49,629 nucleotides of DNA from an uncultured Clostridia bacterium (GCA_944387315.1 CALXEL010000069.1:1-49629), one strand, 5' to 3'; counted from the first letter of the stretch, positions 17,110 to 31,227 are shown. Program-made: numbers and translations. Notes: a model not told the origin generated them from the sequence alone.

Positions 17110-18671
17110 CAGCTTCTCACCTGGCTCTCAATCAGAACCGTATCCCCTTCCGAAAGACCCGAGGTAATCTCCACATTTTTGCCGTCAGAAAAGCCAGTAG
17201 TCACCTCGACTGTCTGGATTTCTCCATTTTCATCCTTCATTTTTACATAGTTTTTGCCGTCCTGGGCAGTTACCGCTTTGTTGGATACATAGAGCACATC
17301 GGTAATTTCTTTGGTGACAAAAGTCACATCCCCCGTCATGCCCTCATATACCGACTGGGTATCCCCCTCCAGCTTGACTGACACATTGTAGCTGACAGTG
17401 GAGGCATTGGTTCTGGCAGGAGTCACCGAAATACTGTCAACTGCGCCGGTAAATTTCCCCTCATAGGCACTGAGCTGCACATTGACTGGACTGCCCAAAG
17501 AGATGCTGGCGATATCCTCCTGGGCGATGGAAACATTGACATAGACATTTTCACTGTTGGCAATGGTCACAATGGCCGATCCTGCTGTCACCTCATCTCC
17601 CGCACTGTAGGAAACCGACATAACCAGTCCGCTGCATGGCGCTTTTAACAGCCCATCTGTAGCGTACTCCTGCAGCTGGCTCAGTTTGAGGACAGCCTCT
17701 TCCACACTGAGTTGGGCGCTGGTTACATTGTTGTTGAGCTGGGCTACTTCGATATCATATAAGGTCTGAGCGTTGGCCCCAGTGATTAAATCACTCTCCA
17801 TGTCCGCTTGTGCCTGCAGCTCTTTGGCGTTGAGCTGAGCCACAGCGGAACTATATTGGAGCTTGGCAGCATCCAACTCATTCTCCAACTTTTCAATCTG
17901 CTCATCAGCGCTGTCCAGCTTTTCCTCATAGCTTTCCACCGCCATCTCATATTTCTCCTGGGCTTTTTGATATGCGGACTTCAATTCCTCAATTTCCACT
18001 TCGGTTTTGCCGCTGTCTTCCGCCAGCGCTGCCTCCCACTCAGCTTTGGCTGCATCCATGGCATCCTGTAAATCAGAAATTTCTTTTTCGGTGGTTGCAT
18101 CGCCTTTTTTGATGCTGTTGTAGTCGGATATCTGATCCTCCAGATCATCAATGGTATTGGCATAGGTAGCCACATTGTACTCCAATTCATCTATGGTGGC
18201 ATTGTAGGTGGACTCCGCTGTTTCGGTCAAACTGCTGTTGGTTTGATAATTGAGCTCTGCTGTAATCAGATTTAGCTGCTGATCGATCTTTGCCTGTTCC
18301 AGAGCAGCTTCCGCCTTGGATAAATCCAGTTGGGCTGCCGCCAGATCATCAGACAGATCGCTGATATCCAATTTGGCCAGTACATCCCCCTCTTGTACCG
18401 TCTGGCCTGCTTTCACATAGATCTCCTCGATGGCCACATTATAACCAAAACTAACCCCCTCAGCGTCTATGGTAGCGGTACCAGTTTCGGTCACCCCTAC
18501 AGTAATATCTCCCCGTTCCACCTGTGTTTCTTTATACACAGTGGTAGTTTCCTCATCGGCGGCCATAAGGGGCATGGCACCAAAAGCAACAGCCCCAACC
18601 GCTATTGCCGCCACAAGGGCAGGCGCTGCCCATTTGACAGGAACCTTGGCTAACTTTTCTCGCAATGACAT
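17109..18671 (-). CDS. MacA/HlyD-like membrane adaptor of the export operon
   Basis: This 520-residue adaptor has a membrane segment (about 14-37), a lipoyl-like half-motif, a long alpha-helical coiled coil (about 105-345) and the second lipoyl half (LLKAPCSGLVMSVSYSAGDEV). Beta-barrel and membrane-proximal domains end in GLSEGDTVLIES. In Gram-positive bacteria such adaptors work with MacB-like permeases without a TolC channel, as in the B. subtilis Ykn system. The coiled coil is long for a monoderm. The ATG at 18671 has a full AAGGAGG site. It is the first gene of adaptor-permease-lipoprotein-ATPase; the promoter is not certain. Confidence 0.92.
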   Translation of the reverse strand: MSLREKLAKVPVKWAAPALVAAIAVGAVAFGAMPLMAADEETTTVYKETQVERGDITVGVTETGTATIDAEGVSFGYNVAIEEIYVKAGQTVQEGDVLAKLDISDLSDDLAAAQLDLSKAEAALEQAKIDQQLNLITAELNYQTNSSLTETAESTYNATIDELEYNVATYANTIDDLEDQISDYNSIKKGDATTEKEISDLQDAMDAAKAEWEAALAEDSGKTEVEIEELKSAYQKAQEKYEMAVESYEEKLDSADEQIEKLENELDAAKLQYSSAVAQLNAKELQAQADMESDLITGANAQTLYDIEVAQLNNNVTSAQLSVEEAVLKLSQLQEYATDGLLKAPCSGLVMSVSYSAGDEVTAGSAIVTIANSENVYVNVSIAQEDIASISLGSPVNVQLSAYEGKFTGAVDSISVTPARTNASTVSYNVSVKLEGDTQSVYEGMTGDVTFVTKEITDVLYVSNKAVTAQDGKNYVKMKDENGEIQTVEVTTGFSDGKNVEITSGLSEGDTVLIESQVRS

Positions 18672-18691
18672 GAAAAAACCTCCTTATTATA

Positions 18692-18709
18692 AAACAGGTT
18701 AATACACCT
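18692..18709. promoter_or_regulatory. Candidate operator upstream of the export operon
   Basis: ACAGGT and ACCTGT form a perfect inverted repeat with a six-base spacer, 20-40 bases before the adaptor ATG. It lies between TTCACA and TATAAT hexamers. The -10 is so near the ribosome site that a start there would remove it from the RNA, so the promoter itself is doubtful while the palindrome is clear. Confidence 0.4.
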
Positions 18710-18757
18710 GTGAATCACTGACCACTAAAGTATGCCGCAGCCATGTGACGATTTTGT

Positions 18758-18806
18758 GTTGGCCAACCAAAAATTGGGTGACTGACTTTTTCTTTTGGCC
18801 AATTGG
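18758..18806. repeat. TTGGCCAA-type palindromes upstream of the export operon
   Basis: GTTGGCCAAC (18758-18767) is a perfect ten-base palindrome; 27 bases away TTGGCCAA (18795-18802) overlaps CCAATTGG (18799-18806). Repeated TTGGCCAA cores about 37 bases apart look like paired binding sites for a regulator of the export operon. Confidence 0.45.
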
Positions 18807-18872
18807 ACAAATCAAGGTCTTTTCATGGAGAGTGAGATGATAGAACCAGGCCCTTTAAATACCAGCCAACAA

Positions 18873-18912
18873 CAAAAAAGGCTGCAAACTCTTTCGAGTT
18901 TGCAGCCTTTAA
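18873..18912 (-). terminator. Intrinsic terminator after tuf
   Basis: A perfect 15-base stem (AAAGGCTGCAAACTC with its complement) and a GAAA loop are followed by T residues, about a dozen bases past the tuf stop. Confidence 0.95.
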
Positions 18913-18923
18913 AAGGGCAATGA

Positions 18924-20123
18924 TTAGTTGTTGATCTTGATAACTACACCAGAACCAACGGTACGGCCGCCTTCACGAATAGCGAAACGCAGACCCTCTT
19001 CGCAAGCGATTGGGGAGATCAGTTCAACATCCATCTCAACGTTATCGCCAGGCATACACATCTCAACACCCTCGGGCAGAGAGATTACGCCGGTAACGTC
19101 GGTGGTTCTGAAGTAGAACTGAGGTCTGTAGTTGTTGAAGAAAGGAGTGTGACGTCCACCCTCAGACTGTTTCAGAACGTAAACCTGACCACGGAATTTG
19201 GTGTGGGGATGAATGGAACCTGGTTTACACAGAACCTGACCTCTCTGGATCTCAGTTCTCTGAATACCACGCAGCAGAGCACCGATGTTATCACCAGCCT
19301 CAGCGTAGTCCAGAATCTTACGGAACATCTCAATACCGGTAACAACAGTCTTCTTGTTCTCCTCAGCCAGACCAACGATCTCAACCTCATCACCGGTCTT
19401 CAGCTGGCCACGCTCAACTCTACCAGTTGCAACAGTACCACGTCCGGTAATGGTGAAGATGTCCTCGATAGGCATCAGGAAAGGCAGATCGGCTTTACGC
19501 TCAGGAGTGGGGATATAATCGTCAACAGCATCCATCAACGCAAGAATAGGAGCGTAAGCGGGATCAGACAGATCATCGGGAGCTTCCAGAGCAGCCAGAG
19601 CGGAACCCTTGATAATGGGAATATCATCACCAGGGAAATCATAGGCAGACAGCAGCTCACGAATCTCCATCTCTACCAGTTCCAGCAGCTCGGGATCGTC
19701 AACTTGGTCAACCTTGTTCATGAATACAACGATGTAGGGAACGCCTACCTGACGAGCCAGCAGGATGTGCTCACGAGTCTGAGGCATGGGGCCATCAGCG
19801 GCAGAAACAACCAGGATAGCACCATCCATCTGAGCGGCACCGGTGATCATGTTCTTAACATAGTCGGCATGTCCGGGGCAGTCAACATGAGCGTAGTGAC
19901 GTTTCTCGGTCTCATACTCAACGTGAGCGGTATTGATGGTAATACCACGCTCTCTCTCCTCAGGAGCCTTATCGATCATATCGTAAGCGGTGTACTCTGC
20001 CTTGCCCTGCAGACCCAGAGTTTTGGTGATAGCAGCGGTCAGAGTGGTTTTACCATGGTCTACGTGGCCAATGGTACCAATGTTAATATGGGGCTTATTT
20101 CTTTCAAATTTAGCCTTAGCCAT
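18924..20123 (-). CDS. tuf: Elongation factor Tu
   Basis: EF-Tu delivers aminoacyl-tRNA to the ribosome. The 399-residue protein has the GTPase motifs [15 protein letters not shown] and NKVD, switch [14 protein letters not shown], and the full domains 2 and 3. It is the last gene of the rpsL-rpsG-fusA-tuf block, 112 bases after fusA, and is followed by a strong terminator. A separate promoter with an overlapping palindrome lies in the gap, so EF-Tu can be made beyond the level of the operon transcript. Confidence 0.99.
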   Translation of the reverse strand: MAKAKFERNKPHINIGTIGHVDHGKTTLTAAITKTLGLQGKAEYTAYDMIDKAPEERERGITINTAHVEYETEKRHYAHVDCPGHADYVKNMITGAAQMDGAILVVSAADGPMPQTREHILLARQVGVPYIVVFMNKVDQVDDPELLELVEMEIRELLSAYDFPGDDIPIIKGSALAALEAPDDLSDPAYAPILALMDAVDDYIPTPERKADLPFLMPIEDIFTITGRGTVATGRVERGQLKTGDEVEIVGLAEENKKTVVTGIEMFRKILDYAEAGDNIGALLRGIQRTEIQRGQVLCKPGSIHPHTKFRGQVYVLKQSEGGRHTPFFNNYRPQFYFRTTDVTGVISLPEGVEMCMPGDNVEMDVELISPIACEEGLRFAIREGGRTVGSGVVIKINN

Positions 20124-20177
20124 TCTAAATGTTCCTCCCTTTATTTTGGATTATTTTGGGGCATCGTATCAATTGGG

Positions 20178-20195
20178 CTACAATTTGTATTGTAG
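20178..20195. repeat. Palindrome over the -10 box of the tuf promoter
   Basis: CTACAAT and ATTGTAG form a perfect seven-base inverted repeat with a four-base spacer. The TACAAT -10 box is one arm of it. It could be a repressor site or a hairpin at the 5' end of the tuf RNA. Confidence 0.5.
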
Positions 20196-20217
20196 CAATT
20201 CTACAGGTAAAATGCAA
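20189..20217 (-). promoter_or_regulatory. Internal promoter for tuf
   Basis: TTGCAT (20217-20212) and TACAAT (20194-20189) are separated by 17 bases in the fusA-tuf gap, about 65 bases before the tuf ATG. Confidence 0.65.
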
Positions 20218-20235
20218 GCCGTCAGATGAAAAACC

Positions 20236-22317
20236 TTAGGCTTTTTTGGTGCGGTCGCTGATAATTTTCTCGGCAATGGACTTGGGTACCTCAATATAGC
20301 TGTGAGGCTCCATGGTGTAGTTACCACGGCCCTGAGTTTTGCTTCGCAGGTCGGTGGAATAACCGAACATCTCAGACAGGGGAACCAGAGCACGAATCTC
20401 CTGAGCGCCGAACACAGCGTCCATACCCTGAATCTGACCACGACGGGAGTTCAGGTCGCCCATAACATCGCCCATGTAGTCCTCAGGAGTATTGACAGTA
20501 ACCAGCATAATGGGTTCCAGCAGAACAGGATCAGCCTTACGCATAGCCTCTTTGAAGGCCATAGAACCGGCAATCTTAAATGCCATCTCAGAGGAGTCAA
20601 CCTCATGGTAAGAACCATCGTACAGAGTAACGATGCAGTCCACAACCTGATAGCCAGCCAGAACACCAGACATCATAGCGCCACGGATACCCTGATCGAT
20701 AGGCTGAATATATTCCTTGGGAATAGCACCGCCCACGATCTCGTTTTTGAACTCGTAGCCCTTGCCACTCTCGTTGGGATCCAGTTTGATCTTAACGTGA
20801 CCATACTGACCTTTACCACCGGACTGACGGGCATATTTCATATCCACATCAGCATGTTTGCGAACGGTTTCCTTGTAAGCAACCTGTGGCTTACCAACAT
20901 TGGCTTCCACTTTGAACTCACGCAGCAGACGGTCCACAATGATCTCCAGGTGGAGCTCACCCATACCAGCGATAATGGTTTGTCCGGTTTCCTCATCGGT
21001 GTAGGTCCGGAAGGTGGGATCCTCCTCAGCCAGTTTTGCCAGGCCGATACCCATTTTCTCCTGACCAGCTTTGGTCTTGGGCTCAATGGCTACCCGGATA
21101 ACAGGCTCAGGGAACTCCATAGACTCGAGGATAATAGGAGCCTTGGGATCACACAGGGTGTCACCAGTTGTAGTGTTCTTCAAACCAACAGCAGCGTAGA
21201 TATCACCGGCGTAGCAGGTATCGATATCTTTTCTGTGGTTGGCGTGCATCTGCAGAATACGGCCCAAACGCTCGTTGTTCCGTTTTACAGAGTTATAAAC
21301 GGTGGCACCTGCCTCAATGGTACCGGAATAAACCCGGAAGAAGCAGAGTTTACCCACATAGGGATCGGTTGCAATCTTGAATGCCAACGCCGCGAAAGGA
21401 GCCTTATCAGAAGAAGGTCTCTCCTCTTCCTCTTCGGTGTCGGGGTTGACGCCCTTGATATTCTCAATATCAGTAGGAGCGGGCATATACTCTACGATGG
21501 CGTCCAGCAACTTCTGTACACCTTTGTTGCGGTAGGAAGTACCACAACAAACAGGTACCATCTCATTGGCGATGGTAGCTTTCCGAATGCATCTCTTGAT
21601 CTCCTCTTCGGTGATCTCCTCACCTTCGAGGTATTTCATCATCAGCTCTTCGTCCTGCTCAGAAACAGCTTCCAGCAGTTTGGTACGATACTCGTCAGCC
21701 AGTTCCTTCATATCCTCAGGAATCTCGGTAACAGAAATATCTTTACCCAGCTCATCGTTGTAAATATACGCTTTCATCTCTACCAGGTCGATCAGTCCTT
21801 TAAAGAACTGCTCAGAACCGATGGGCAGCTGAATGGGCACAGCGTTACATTTCAGACGCTCATGCATCATTTTGATTACATGGTAGAAATCAGCACCCAT
21901 AATGTCCATCTTATTTACATAAGCCATTCTGGGTACCCGGTATTTGTTCGCCTGACGCCATACCGTTTCAGACTGGGGCTCAACGCCGCCCTTGGCACAG
22001 AAAACGGTTACAGAACCGTCCAATACACGCAGGGAACGCTCAACCTCAACGGTAAAGTCCACGTGACCAGGGGTGTCGATGATGTTAATACGATGGCCCT
22101 TCCAGTAGGCTGTAGTCGCTGCCGAAGTAATGGTAATACCTCTCTCCTGCTCCTGAGCCATCCAGTCCATTGTCGCACTGCCATCATGGGTCTCACCGAT
22201 TTTGTGGTTAATACCTGTATAATACAGAATACGCTCGGTGGTGGTGGTCTTACCAGCGTCAATGTGGGCCATTATGCCGATATTGCGCGTCATCTCAAGT
22301 GCAACGTCTCTTGGCAT
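20236..22317 (-). CDS. fusA: Elongation factor G
   Basis: EF-G drives ribosomal translocation with GTP. The 693 residues have the expected length, starting [21 protein letters not shown] (shortened: [14 protein letters not shown]). Motifs DTPGHVDF and NKMD are present, as are domain IV ([10 protein letters not shown]) and the C-terminal domain V ([10 protein letters not shown]). It is the third gene of the str block, 97 bases after rpsG, and a GC-rich hairpin lies in that gap. No frameshift or odd residue was noted. Confidence 0.99.
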   Translation of the reverse strand: MPRDVALEMTRNIGIMAHIDAGKTTTTERILYYTGINHKIGETHDGSATMDWMAQEQERGITITSAATTAYWKGHRINIIDTPGHVDFTVEVERSLRVLDGSVTVFCAKGGVEPQSETVWRQANKYRVPRMAYVNKMDIMGADFYHVIKMMHERLKCNAVPIQLPIGSEQFFKGLIDLVEMKAYIYNDELGKDISVTEIPEDMKELADEYRTKLLEAVSEQDEELMMKYLEGEEITEEEIKRCIRKATIANEMVPVCCGTSYRNKGVQKLLDAIVEYMPAPTDIENIKGVNPDTEEEEERPSSDKAPFAALAFKIATDPYVGKLCFFRVYSGTIEAGATVYNSVKRNNERLGRILQMHANHRKDIDTCYAGDIYAAVGLKNTTTGDTLCDPKAPIILESMEFPEPVIRVAIEPKTKAGQEKMGIGLAKLAEEDPTFRTYTDEETGQTIIAGMGELHLEIIVDRLLREFKVEANVGKPQVAYKETVRKHADVDMKYARQSGGKGQYGHVKIKLDPNESGKGYEFKNEIVGGAIPKEYIQPIDQGIRGAMMSGVLAGYQVVDCIVTLYDGSYHEVDSSEMAFKIAGSMAFKEAMRKADPVLLEPIMLVTVNTPEDYMGDVMGDLNSRRGQIQGMDAVFGAQEIRALVPLSEMFGYSTDLRSKTQGRGNYTMEPHSYIEVPKSIAEKIISDRTKKA

Positions 22318-22359
22318 ATTGTCCTCCTTAAAAACTCAACTTGTTAAAAGCCAGCTATC

Positions 22360-22384
22360 CCTGTCCGGCTCTCTGCCAGACAGG
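22360..22384 (-). other. Hairpin in the rpsG-fusA gap
   Basis: CCTGTCTGGC and GCCGGACAGG pair almost perfectly (one wobble) around a five-base loop, about 40 bases before the fusA start. No T run follows, so it is not a terminator; it may be a processing or translational control site. Confidence 0.5.
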
Positions 22385-22414
22385 AACAGCACAAATTTGT
22401 AACGATATACAGAA

Positions 22415-22885
22415 TTAATATCTGTAGTGGGCAAAAGCCTTGTTGGCCTCAGCCATCTTATGGGTGTCTTCACGTTTCTTGCAAGCTCCGCCTGCACCGT
22501 TCATGGCATCCATAATCTCACCAGCCAGACGCTCCCGCATGGTCCTTTCAGAACGGGTTCTGGCATAGGTGGTCATCCATCTCAGACCCAGGGTCTGACG
22601 TCTCTCAGGACGCACCTCCATGGGTACCTGATAGGTAGCACCGCCTACACGACGGGCTTTAACCTCCAAAACAGGCATAATGTTTTCCATTGCCTGCTCA
22701 AAAGCTTCCAGGGGCTCTTTCCCTGTTTTTTCCTGTACAATTTCGAAGGCACCATAAACAATCTTCTGGGCCACGCCTTTCTTACCATCGTACATAACGT
22801 TGTTGATCAGACGTGTAACCAGTTTAGATTTGTAAAGTGGATCCGGCAATACATCACGTTTTGCAGTTTGACCTCTTCTTGGCAC
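22415..22885 (-). CDS. rpsG: 30S ribosomal protein S7
   Basis: S7 binds 16S rRNA early in assembly of the 30S head. I chose the GTG at 22885: the protein is then 156 residues, the usual length, and begins [28 protein letters not shown] site lies about eight bases upstream. An ATG six codons earlier would add MKEGSE, which in fact translates the ribosome site. It follows rpsL by 131 bases and leads into fusA. Confidence 0.98.
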   Translation of the reverse strand: MPRRGQTAKRDVLPDPLYKSKLVTRLINNVMYDGKKGVAQKIVYGAFEIVQEKTGKEPLEAFEQAMENIMPVLEVKARRVGGATYQVPMEVRPERRQTLGLRWMTTYARTRSERTMRERLAGEIMDAMNGAGGACKKREDTHKMAEANKAFAHYRY

Positions 22886-23016
22886 TTCGCTTCCCTCCTT
22901 CACATAATGATATCATAGGTACTCGGACAGTGACAAAACTCCCGACGGCGCCAATGCAGAAGCTCTATATATAAAGCTAACTACAGTAGCAGCAGTTGAT
23001 TTCTGTGGGGGTTTTA

Positions 23017-23442
23017 TTACTTACCAGCAGCCTTCTTCGGACGCTTCGCTCCGTACTTGGAACGAGCCTGCATTCTCTTAGCGACACCCTGAGCATCCAA
23101 GGTACCACGAATGATGTGGTAACGAACACCAGGAAGGTCTTTAACACGACCGCCACGGATCAGTACAACACTGTGTTCCTGCAGGTTGTGGCCGATACCA
23201 GGAATGTAGGCGGAAGCCTCGATGCCATTGGTAAGTTTTACCCTGGCAACTTTTCTGAGCGCAGAGTTAGGTTTCTTAGGTGTTTGAGTTCTGATTGCAG
23301 TACACACACCTCTCTTTTGAGGGGAGTTCTGATCGATTGCTACTCTCTTCTTGGAGTTCCATCCACGAAGCAGAGCGGGAGCGGTCGATTTCTTCTCAAC
23401 AGCCTCTCTACCTTTGCGAACGAGCTGGTTAAAGGTTGGCAT
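23017..23442 (-). CDS. rpsL: 30S ribosomal protein S12
   Basis: S12 sits at the decoding centre. The 141-residue protein has [11 protein letters not shown] and [13 protein letters not shown], the two loops where lysine changes give streptomycin resistance; both lysines are the sensitive type. It is the first gene of its own unit, with a strong promoter about 100 bases upstream and a terminator for rpoC before that. The L7Ae-like gene often found between rpoC and rpsL in Firmicutes is absent. Confidence 0.99.
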   Translation of the reverse strand: MPTFNQLVRKGREAVEKKSTAPALLRGWNSKKRVAIDQNSPQKRGVCTAIRTQTPKKPNSALRKVARVKLTNGIEASAYIPGIGHNLQEHSVVLIRGGRVKDLPGVRYHIIRGTLDAQGVAKRMQARSKYGAKRPKKAAGK

Positions 23443-23543
23443 AGTGCACCTCCTTACTAAAAATTTTTTTACATATTAAAAAGGGCCAAGGGGTCCTCCC
23501 TCAGCCACTTTTTAGCAGACAAAACGGCGTTACCCGATTTATA

Positions 23544-23573
23544 ATTATACCAGCACCAATCTGTGCTTGTCAA
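23544..23573 (-). promoter_or_regulatory. Promoter of rpsL-rpsG-fusA-tuf
   Basis: TTGACA (23573-23568) and TATAAT (23549-23544) are separated by 18 bases, with a TGG extended -10. Both boxes are perfect, fitting a strongly expressed operon. Confidence 0.93.
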
Positions 23574-23695
23574 CAGGAATTCCTCCGATTTTTTAGGTAA
23601 AACAGAGATTTTTCTTCACTTTTTTGACAAAAGCACAAAATGGGTGGAAAAACAAATCCTAGCAAGCGCCAGCGGAAAATTCCGCCCTGTCATCC

Positions 23696-23718
23696 GAAAA
23701 ATAGCAGCGCACTGCTAC
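23696..23718 (-). terminator. Intrinsic terminator after rpoC
   Basis: TAGCAG and CTGCTA form a six-base stem with a TGCG loop, followed by five T residues, about 20 bases past the rpoC stop. It separates rpoBC from the str block, perhaps only partly because the stem is short. Confidence 0.75.
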
Positions 23719-23738
23719 TATTCCCCGGATTTTATGGT

Positions 23739-27287
<3,549 letters not shown>

Positions 27288-27302
27288 ATACGCCCTTCTT
27301 CC

Positions 27303-30300
27303 TTAGAAATTTTCGTCTGGCAGATCATCCAGGCCGAAGTCGTCAAAACCGCTGAAAGCATCCTCATCCATAAAGTCGGGTTCGACAATATCATCGTCCA
27401 TATCGGGGTTCTCAATCTCATAGCCTTCCGCCAGCTCATCGGCCACTTCCACATTCTCATGCTCAAAGTCGATGTCGGCATCTGCAGGCTGCAGGCCCAT
27501 GGTATCATCGTCATCAAAGGACTGTTTCAGATCGATTTCCATGTTGTCCTTATCCAGTACCTTGACATCCAGACCCAGGGATTGCAGCTCCTTAATGAGC
27601 ACCTTAAAGGATTCGGGAATGCCGGGCTTGGGCACATTCCGGCCCTTGACAATGGCCTCAAAGGTCTTGACACGTCCCACCACGTCATCCGACTTCACAG
27701 TCAGAATCTCCTGCAGGGTGTAGGCCGCGCCATAAGCTTCCAGAGCCCAAACCTCCATCTCACCGAAACGCTGACCACCAAACTGGGCTTTACCACCCAG
27801 AGGCTGCTGGGTAACCAGCGAGTAGGGACCGGTGGAACGGGCATGAATTTTATCGTCAACCAGATGATGGAGTTTCAGATAGTACATATATCCTACGGTG
27901 ACCCGGTTGTCAAAGGGCTCACCAGTACGTCCATCATACAAAACAGTCTTACCATCGGGGTCCAGACCGGCGTCAATGAGAGCCGCCTGGATGTCATCCT
28001 CATGGGCACCGTCAAATACTGGGGTCATCACCTTCCAGCCCAAAGCCGCGGCGGCCCGGCCCAGGTGAACCTCCAGTACCTGACCGATGTTCATACGGGA
28101 AGGTACGCCCAGAGGGTTCAGCACAATGTCCAGAGGACGGCCGTCGGGCAGGTAGGGCATATCCTCCTGGGGCAGTACCCGGGAGACAACACCTTTGTTA
28201 CCATGGCGTCCCGCCATCTTATCGCCCACCGAGAGTTTTCTCTTCTGGGCAATGTAGCAGCGAACCACCATGTTGACACCGGGAGACAGCTCGTCAGAGT
28301 TCTCTCTGGTAAAGACCTTGACATCCACAATGATACCATATTCACCATGGGGCACCCGCAGGGAGGTATCCCGGACCTCCCGGGCCTTCTCACCAAAGAT
28401 GGCCCGCAGCAGACGCTCCTCGGCGTTGAGCTCGGTCTCACCCTTGGGGGTGACCTTACCTACCAGAATATCGCCGGCACGTACTTCGGCGCCCACCCGG
28501 ATGATACCACGCTCATCCAGCTCCTTGAGGACATCCTCACCTACGTTGGGGATATCCCGGGTGATTTCTTCCGGCCCCAGTTTGGTGTCTCTGGCCTCAA
28601 TCTCATATTCCTCAATATGAATGGAGGTGTAAATATCCTCTTTCACCAGCCGCTCGTTGATAAGAACAGCATCCTCGTAGTTATAACCTTCCCAGGTCAT
28701 AAAGCCGATGAGCATGTTCTTGCCCAGGGAGATCTCGCCGTTGCTGGTGGCGGGACCATCGGCGATTACCTGGCCCTTCTGCACCTTCTCACCCACCGAA
28801 ACCACCGGCCGCTGGTTGATACAGGTACCCTGGTTGGAACGGAGGAATTTAATCAGGTGATAGTTTTCCAGCTCCCCATCCTGGGTGCGGATTACAATTT
28901 CATTGGCGGAAACTTTTTCCACCACACCGTCGTGCTTGGAGAGCACCACCACGCCGGAATCCACCGCGGCCTTGTACTCCATACCAGTGCCGACGATGGG
29001 GCTCTCGGTTTTCAGCAGGGGCACTGCCTGACGCTGCATGTTGGCGCCCATCAGAGCACGGTTGGCGTCGTCGTTCTCCAGGAAGGGAATCATGGCGGTA
29101 GCTACCGACACAACCATCTTGGGGGATACGTCCATAAAGTCTACCCGCTCCCGCTCGATCTCCATAACCGAGTCTCTGAAACGGGCGGCTACCCGGGCGT
29201 TTGCGAAGGTGCCTTCGGGGGTGATGGGCTCGTTGGCCTGGGCCACTACAAACTCATCCTCCACGTCGGCGGTCATATAGATAACCTCGTCCAGGATCTT
29301 GCCGGTGACTTTGTCCACCCGGCGGTAAGGAGCCTCGATAAAGCCATACTCATTGATTCTGGCGAAGGAGGCCAGATAGGAAATCAAACCGATGTTGGGA
29401 CCCTCAGGGGTCTCGATGGGACACATACGGCCATAGTGGGTGTAGTGAACGTCACGCACCTCAAATCCTGCCCGGTCACGAGAGAGACCGCCAGGACCCA
29501 GGGCAGACAGTCTCCGCTTGTGGGTCAGCTCAGCCAGAGGGTTGGTCTGATCCATAAACTGAGACAGAGGGGAGGAACCAAAAAATTCCTTGATGGAAGC
29601 CACTACCGGCCGGATGTTAATGAGAGCCTGAGGAGTGACAACTTCCATATCCTGAGACTGGGTGGCCATCCGCTCACGAATAACCCGCTCCATTCTGGAA
29701 AAACCAATTCTGAACTGGTTTTGCAGCAGCTCACCTACCGAACGGATCCGGCGGTTGCCCAAATGGTCGATATCATCCTTGGTACCGATGTCATGGGTCA
29801 GGCAGAGCAGGTAGTTGATGGTGGCGAAAATATCGTCCTTGATGATGTGTTTGGGAATCAGGTCATCACACCGCTGACGGATGGTATCCGCCAACAGCTC
29901 CTGGTCGTCGCCGCAGGCCTCCAGAATCTCACAGAGTACCGAGAAGCGGACCTTCTCGTTGATACCCAAAGGCTCACAATAAAAGGAGACATAGTCCTTG
30001 ATGTCCACCATACCGTTGGAAAGAACCTTGACCACCAGGTCTTTCACCTGGAGATAAACGGTGTCTACGCCGGCCCGCTCAATCTCCCAAGCCTTTTCCC
30101 GGGTGAGGGTCTCCCCCGCCTGGGCCATCAGCTCACCGGTGAGAGGATGGATGACCGGCTCGGCCAAAGTCTTGCCGGTGATCCGCAGGGCTACGCCCAG
30201 TTTCTTGTTGTATTTGTACCGGCCTACCCGGGACAGATCATACCGTCTGGCGTCAAAGAACAGAGCGTCCAGATGGGACTGGGCACTTTCCACCGTTGGG

Positions 30301-31037
30301 GGCTCACCGGGACGCAGCTTCCGATAGACTTCCAGCAGGGCCTCTTCGGTATTTTTGGTGCTGTCCTTGTCCAGGGTGGCGCGCAGGGTCTCATCCTCTC
30401 CGAAGAACTGGAGAATTTCCTCGTTGGAACCCAGTCCCAGGGAACGGATAAAGGTGGTCACCGGCAGTTTGCGGTTTTTATCAATACGCACATAGAATAC
30501 ATTGTTGGAGTCGGTCTCATATTCCAGCCAGGCACCCCGGTTGGGAATAACCGTAGAGGTGAACAGCTCCTTACCGGATTTATCCCGGGAGGAGGCGTAG
30601 TACACGCCGGGGGAACGAACCAGCTGAGAGACAATAACCCGCTCGGCGCCGTTGATAATAAAGGTGCCGCTGTCGGTCATCAAGGGGAAATCCCCCATAA
30701 AAATATCCTGTTCCTTTACCTCGCCTGTCTCCTTGTTGAGCAGGCTGGCCCGCACCCGCAGAGGAGCGGCATAGGTAGCGTCACGCTCTTTACACTCCTC
30801 AATGCTGTATTTGGGTTTATCATCCAAATGATAGTCGATAAAATCCAGTACCAGGTTGCCTTGGTAGTCGGTAATCGAAGAAATATCGTGGAAAACCTCC
30901 TTGAGACCCTCCTCCAGGAACCACTTGTAAGAATTCTTCTGCACCTCGATCAGGTTTGGCATGTCCAGAACTTCGTTGATCCTGGCAAAGCTCATACGAA
31001 CATTTTTACCCAGATTTACAGGCTTGACATTCACCAT
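27303..31037 (-). CDS. rpoB: DNA-directed RNA polymerase subunit beta
   Basis: This is the beta subunit. I prefer the ATG at 31037 (1244 residues, start [16 protein letters not shown]), which matches clostridial homologues; an ATG seven codons upstream has no ribosome site. The rifampicin region reads [20 protein letters not shown], with the key Asp, His and following Ser as in sensitive enzymes (E. coli 516, 526, 531). The C-terminus carries an acidic tail of about 65 residues after [12 protein letters not shown], rich in Asp and Glu. The gene has its own promoter and leader and is not preceded by rplJ-rplL. Confidence 0.99.
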   Translation of the reverse strand: MVNVKPVNLGKNVRMSFARINEVLDMPNLIEVQKNSYKWFLEEGLKEVFHDISSITDYQGNLVLDFIDYHLDDKPKYSIEECKERDATYAAPLRVRASLLNKETGEVKEQDIFMGDFPLMTDSGTFIINGAERVIVSQLVRSPGVYYASSRDKSGKELFTSTVIPNRGAWLEYETDSNNVFYVRIDKNRKLPVTTFIRSLGLGSNEEILQFFGEDETLRATLDKDSTKNTEEALLEVYRKLRPGEPPTVESAQSHLDALFFDARRYDLSRVGRYKYNKKLGVALRITGKTLAEPVIHPLTGELMAQAGETLTREKAWEIERAGVDTVYLQVKDLVVKVLSNGMVDIKDYVSFYCEPLGINEKVRFSVLCEILEACGDDQELLADTIRQRCDDLIPKHIIKDDIFATINYLLCLTHDIGTKDDIDHLGNRRIRSVGELLQNQFRIGFSRMERVIRERMATQSQDMEVVTPQALINIRPVVASIKEFFGSSPLSQFMDQTNPLAELTHKRRLSALGPGGLSRDRAGFEVRDVHYTHYGRMCPIETPEGPNIGLISYLASFARINEYGFIEAPYRRVDKVTGKILDEVIYMTADVEDEFVVAQANEPITPEGTFANARVAARFRDSVMEIERERVDFMDVSPKMVVSVATAMIPFLENDDANRALMGANMQRQAVPLLKTESPIVGTGMEYKAAVDSGVVVLSKHDGVVEKVSANEIVIRTQDGELENYHLIKFLRSNQGTCINQRPVVSVGEKVQKGQVIADGPATSNGEISLGKNMLIGFMTWEGYNYEDAVLINERLVKEDIYTSIHIEEYEIEARDTKLGPEEITRDIPNVGEDVLKELDERGIIRVGAEVRAGDILVGKVTPKGETELNAEERLLRAIFGEKAREVRDTSLRVPHGEYGIIVDVKVFTRENSDELSPGVNMVVRCYIAQKRKLSVGDKMAGRHGNKGVVSRVLPQEDMPYLPDGRPLDIVLNPLGVPSRMNIGQVLEVHLGRAAAALGWKVMTPVFDGAHEDDIQAALIDAGLDPDGKTVLYDGRTGEPFDNRVTVGYMYYLKLHHLVDDKIHARSTGPYSLVTQQPLGGKAQFGGQRFGEMEVWALEAYGAAYTLQEILTVKSDDVVGRVKTFEAIVKGRNVPKPGIPESFKVLIKELQSLGLDVKVLDKDNMEIDLKQSFDDDDTMGLQPADADIDFEHENVEVADELAEGYEIENPDMDDDIVEPDFMDEDAFSGFDDFGLDDLPDENF

Positions 31038-31125
31038 AGGCTCACTCACTCCATTCATCTATTCACGCAGTTGTGCAAAAAATACAAAAAGCTCGAAATA
31101 AATTCTGTAATTTTGCAAAACACTA

Positions 31126-31154
31126 TTGATTTTTTGGAATCCATATGCTATACT
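31126..31154 (+). promoter_or_regulatory. Candidate plus-strand promoter opposite the rpoB leader
   Basis: TTGATT (31126-31131) and TATACT (31149-31154) are separated by 17 bases on the plus strand. It points away from rpoB toward the bidirectional terminator at 31333-31368. The only ORF ahead lacks a ribosome site, so any product would be a short RNA of about 210 bases. Confidence 0.45.
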
Positions 31155-31176
31155 GATTAGTACTTAAGATATGGAT
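31139..31176 (-). other. Hairpin in the rpoB leader
   Basis: ATCCATAT and ATATGGAT pair over a 22-base loop within the 5' untranslated region of rpoB. It may stabilise the RNA or control translation; the plus-strand -10 box lies in its loop. Confidence 0.45.
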
Positions 31177-31198
31177 AGCCATTATGATACAGTATACT

Positions 31199-31227
31199 AT
31201 TATATAACGCCAGTTTCACCCTGTCAA
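31199..31227 (-). promoter_or_regulatory. Promoter of rpoB-rpoC
   Basis: TTGACA (31227-31222) and TATAAT (31204-31199) are separated by 17 bases, a full consensus match. It gives a leader of about 155 bases before the rpoB ATG. Confidence 0.93.

Noticed and set aside
18686..18713. TTCACA-17-TATAAT as promoter of the exporter operon
   Set aside because: The -10 lies 14 bases before the ATG, so the RNA would start inside the ribosome site. I kept only the palindrome between the boxes as a candidate operator.
22904..23016. AGCT-TATATATA-type near palindrome between rpsL and rpsG as a promoter or S7 site
   Set aside because: No -35/-10 pair at proper spacing and only an AT-rich partial dyad; not enough to call.
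27459..31160. Very long open frame (over 1200 codons) on the plus strand opposite rpoB, and similar ones opposite rpoC and fusA
   Set aside because: They mirror strongly conserved genes with biased codon use, lack ribosome sites and have no recognisable protein content. They are antisense shadows.
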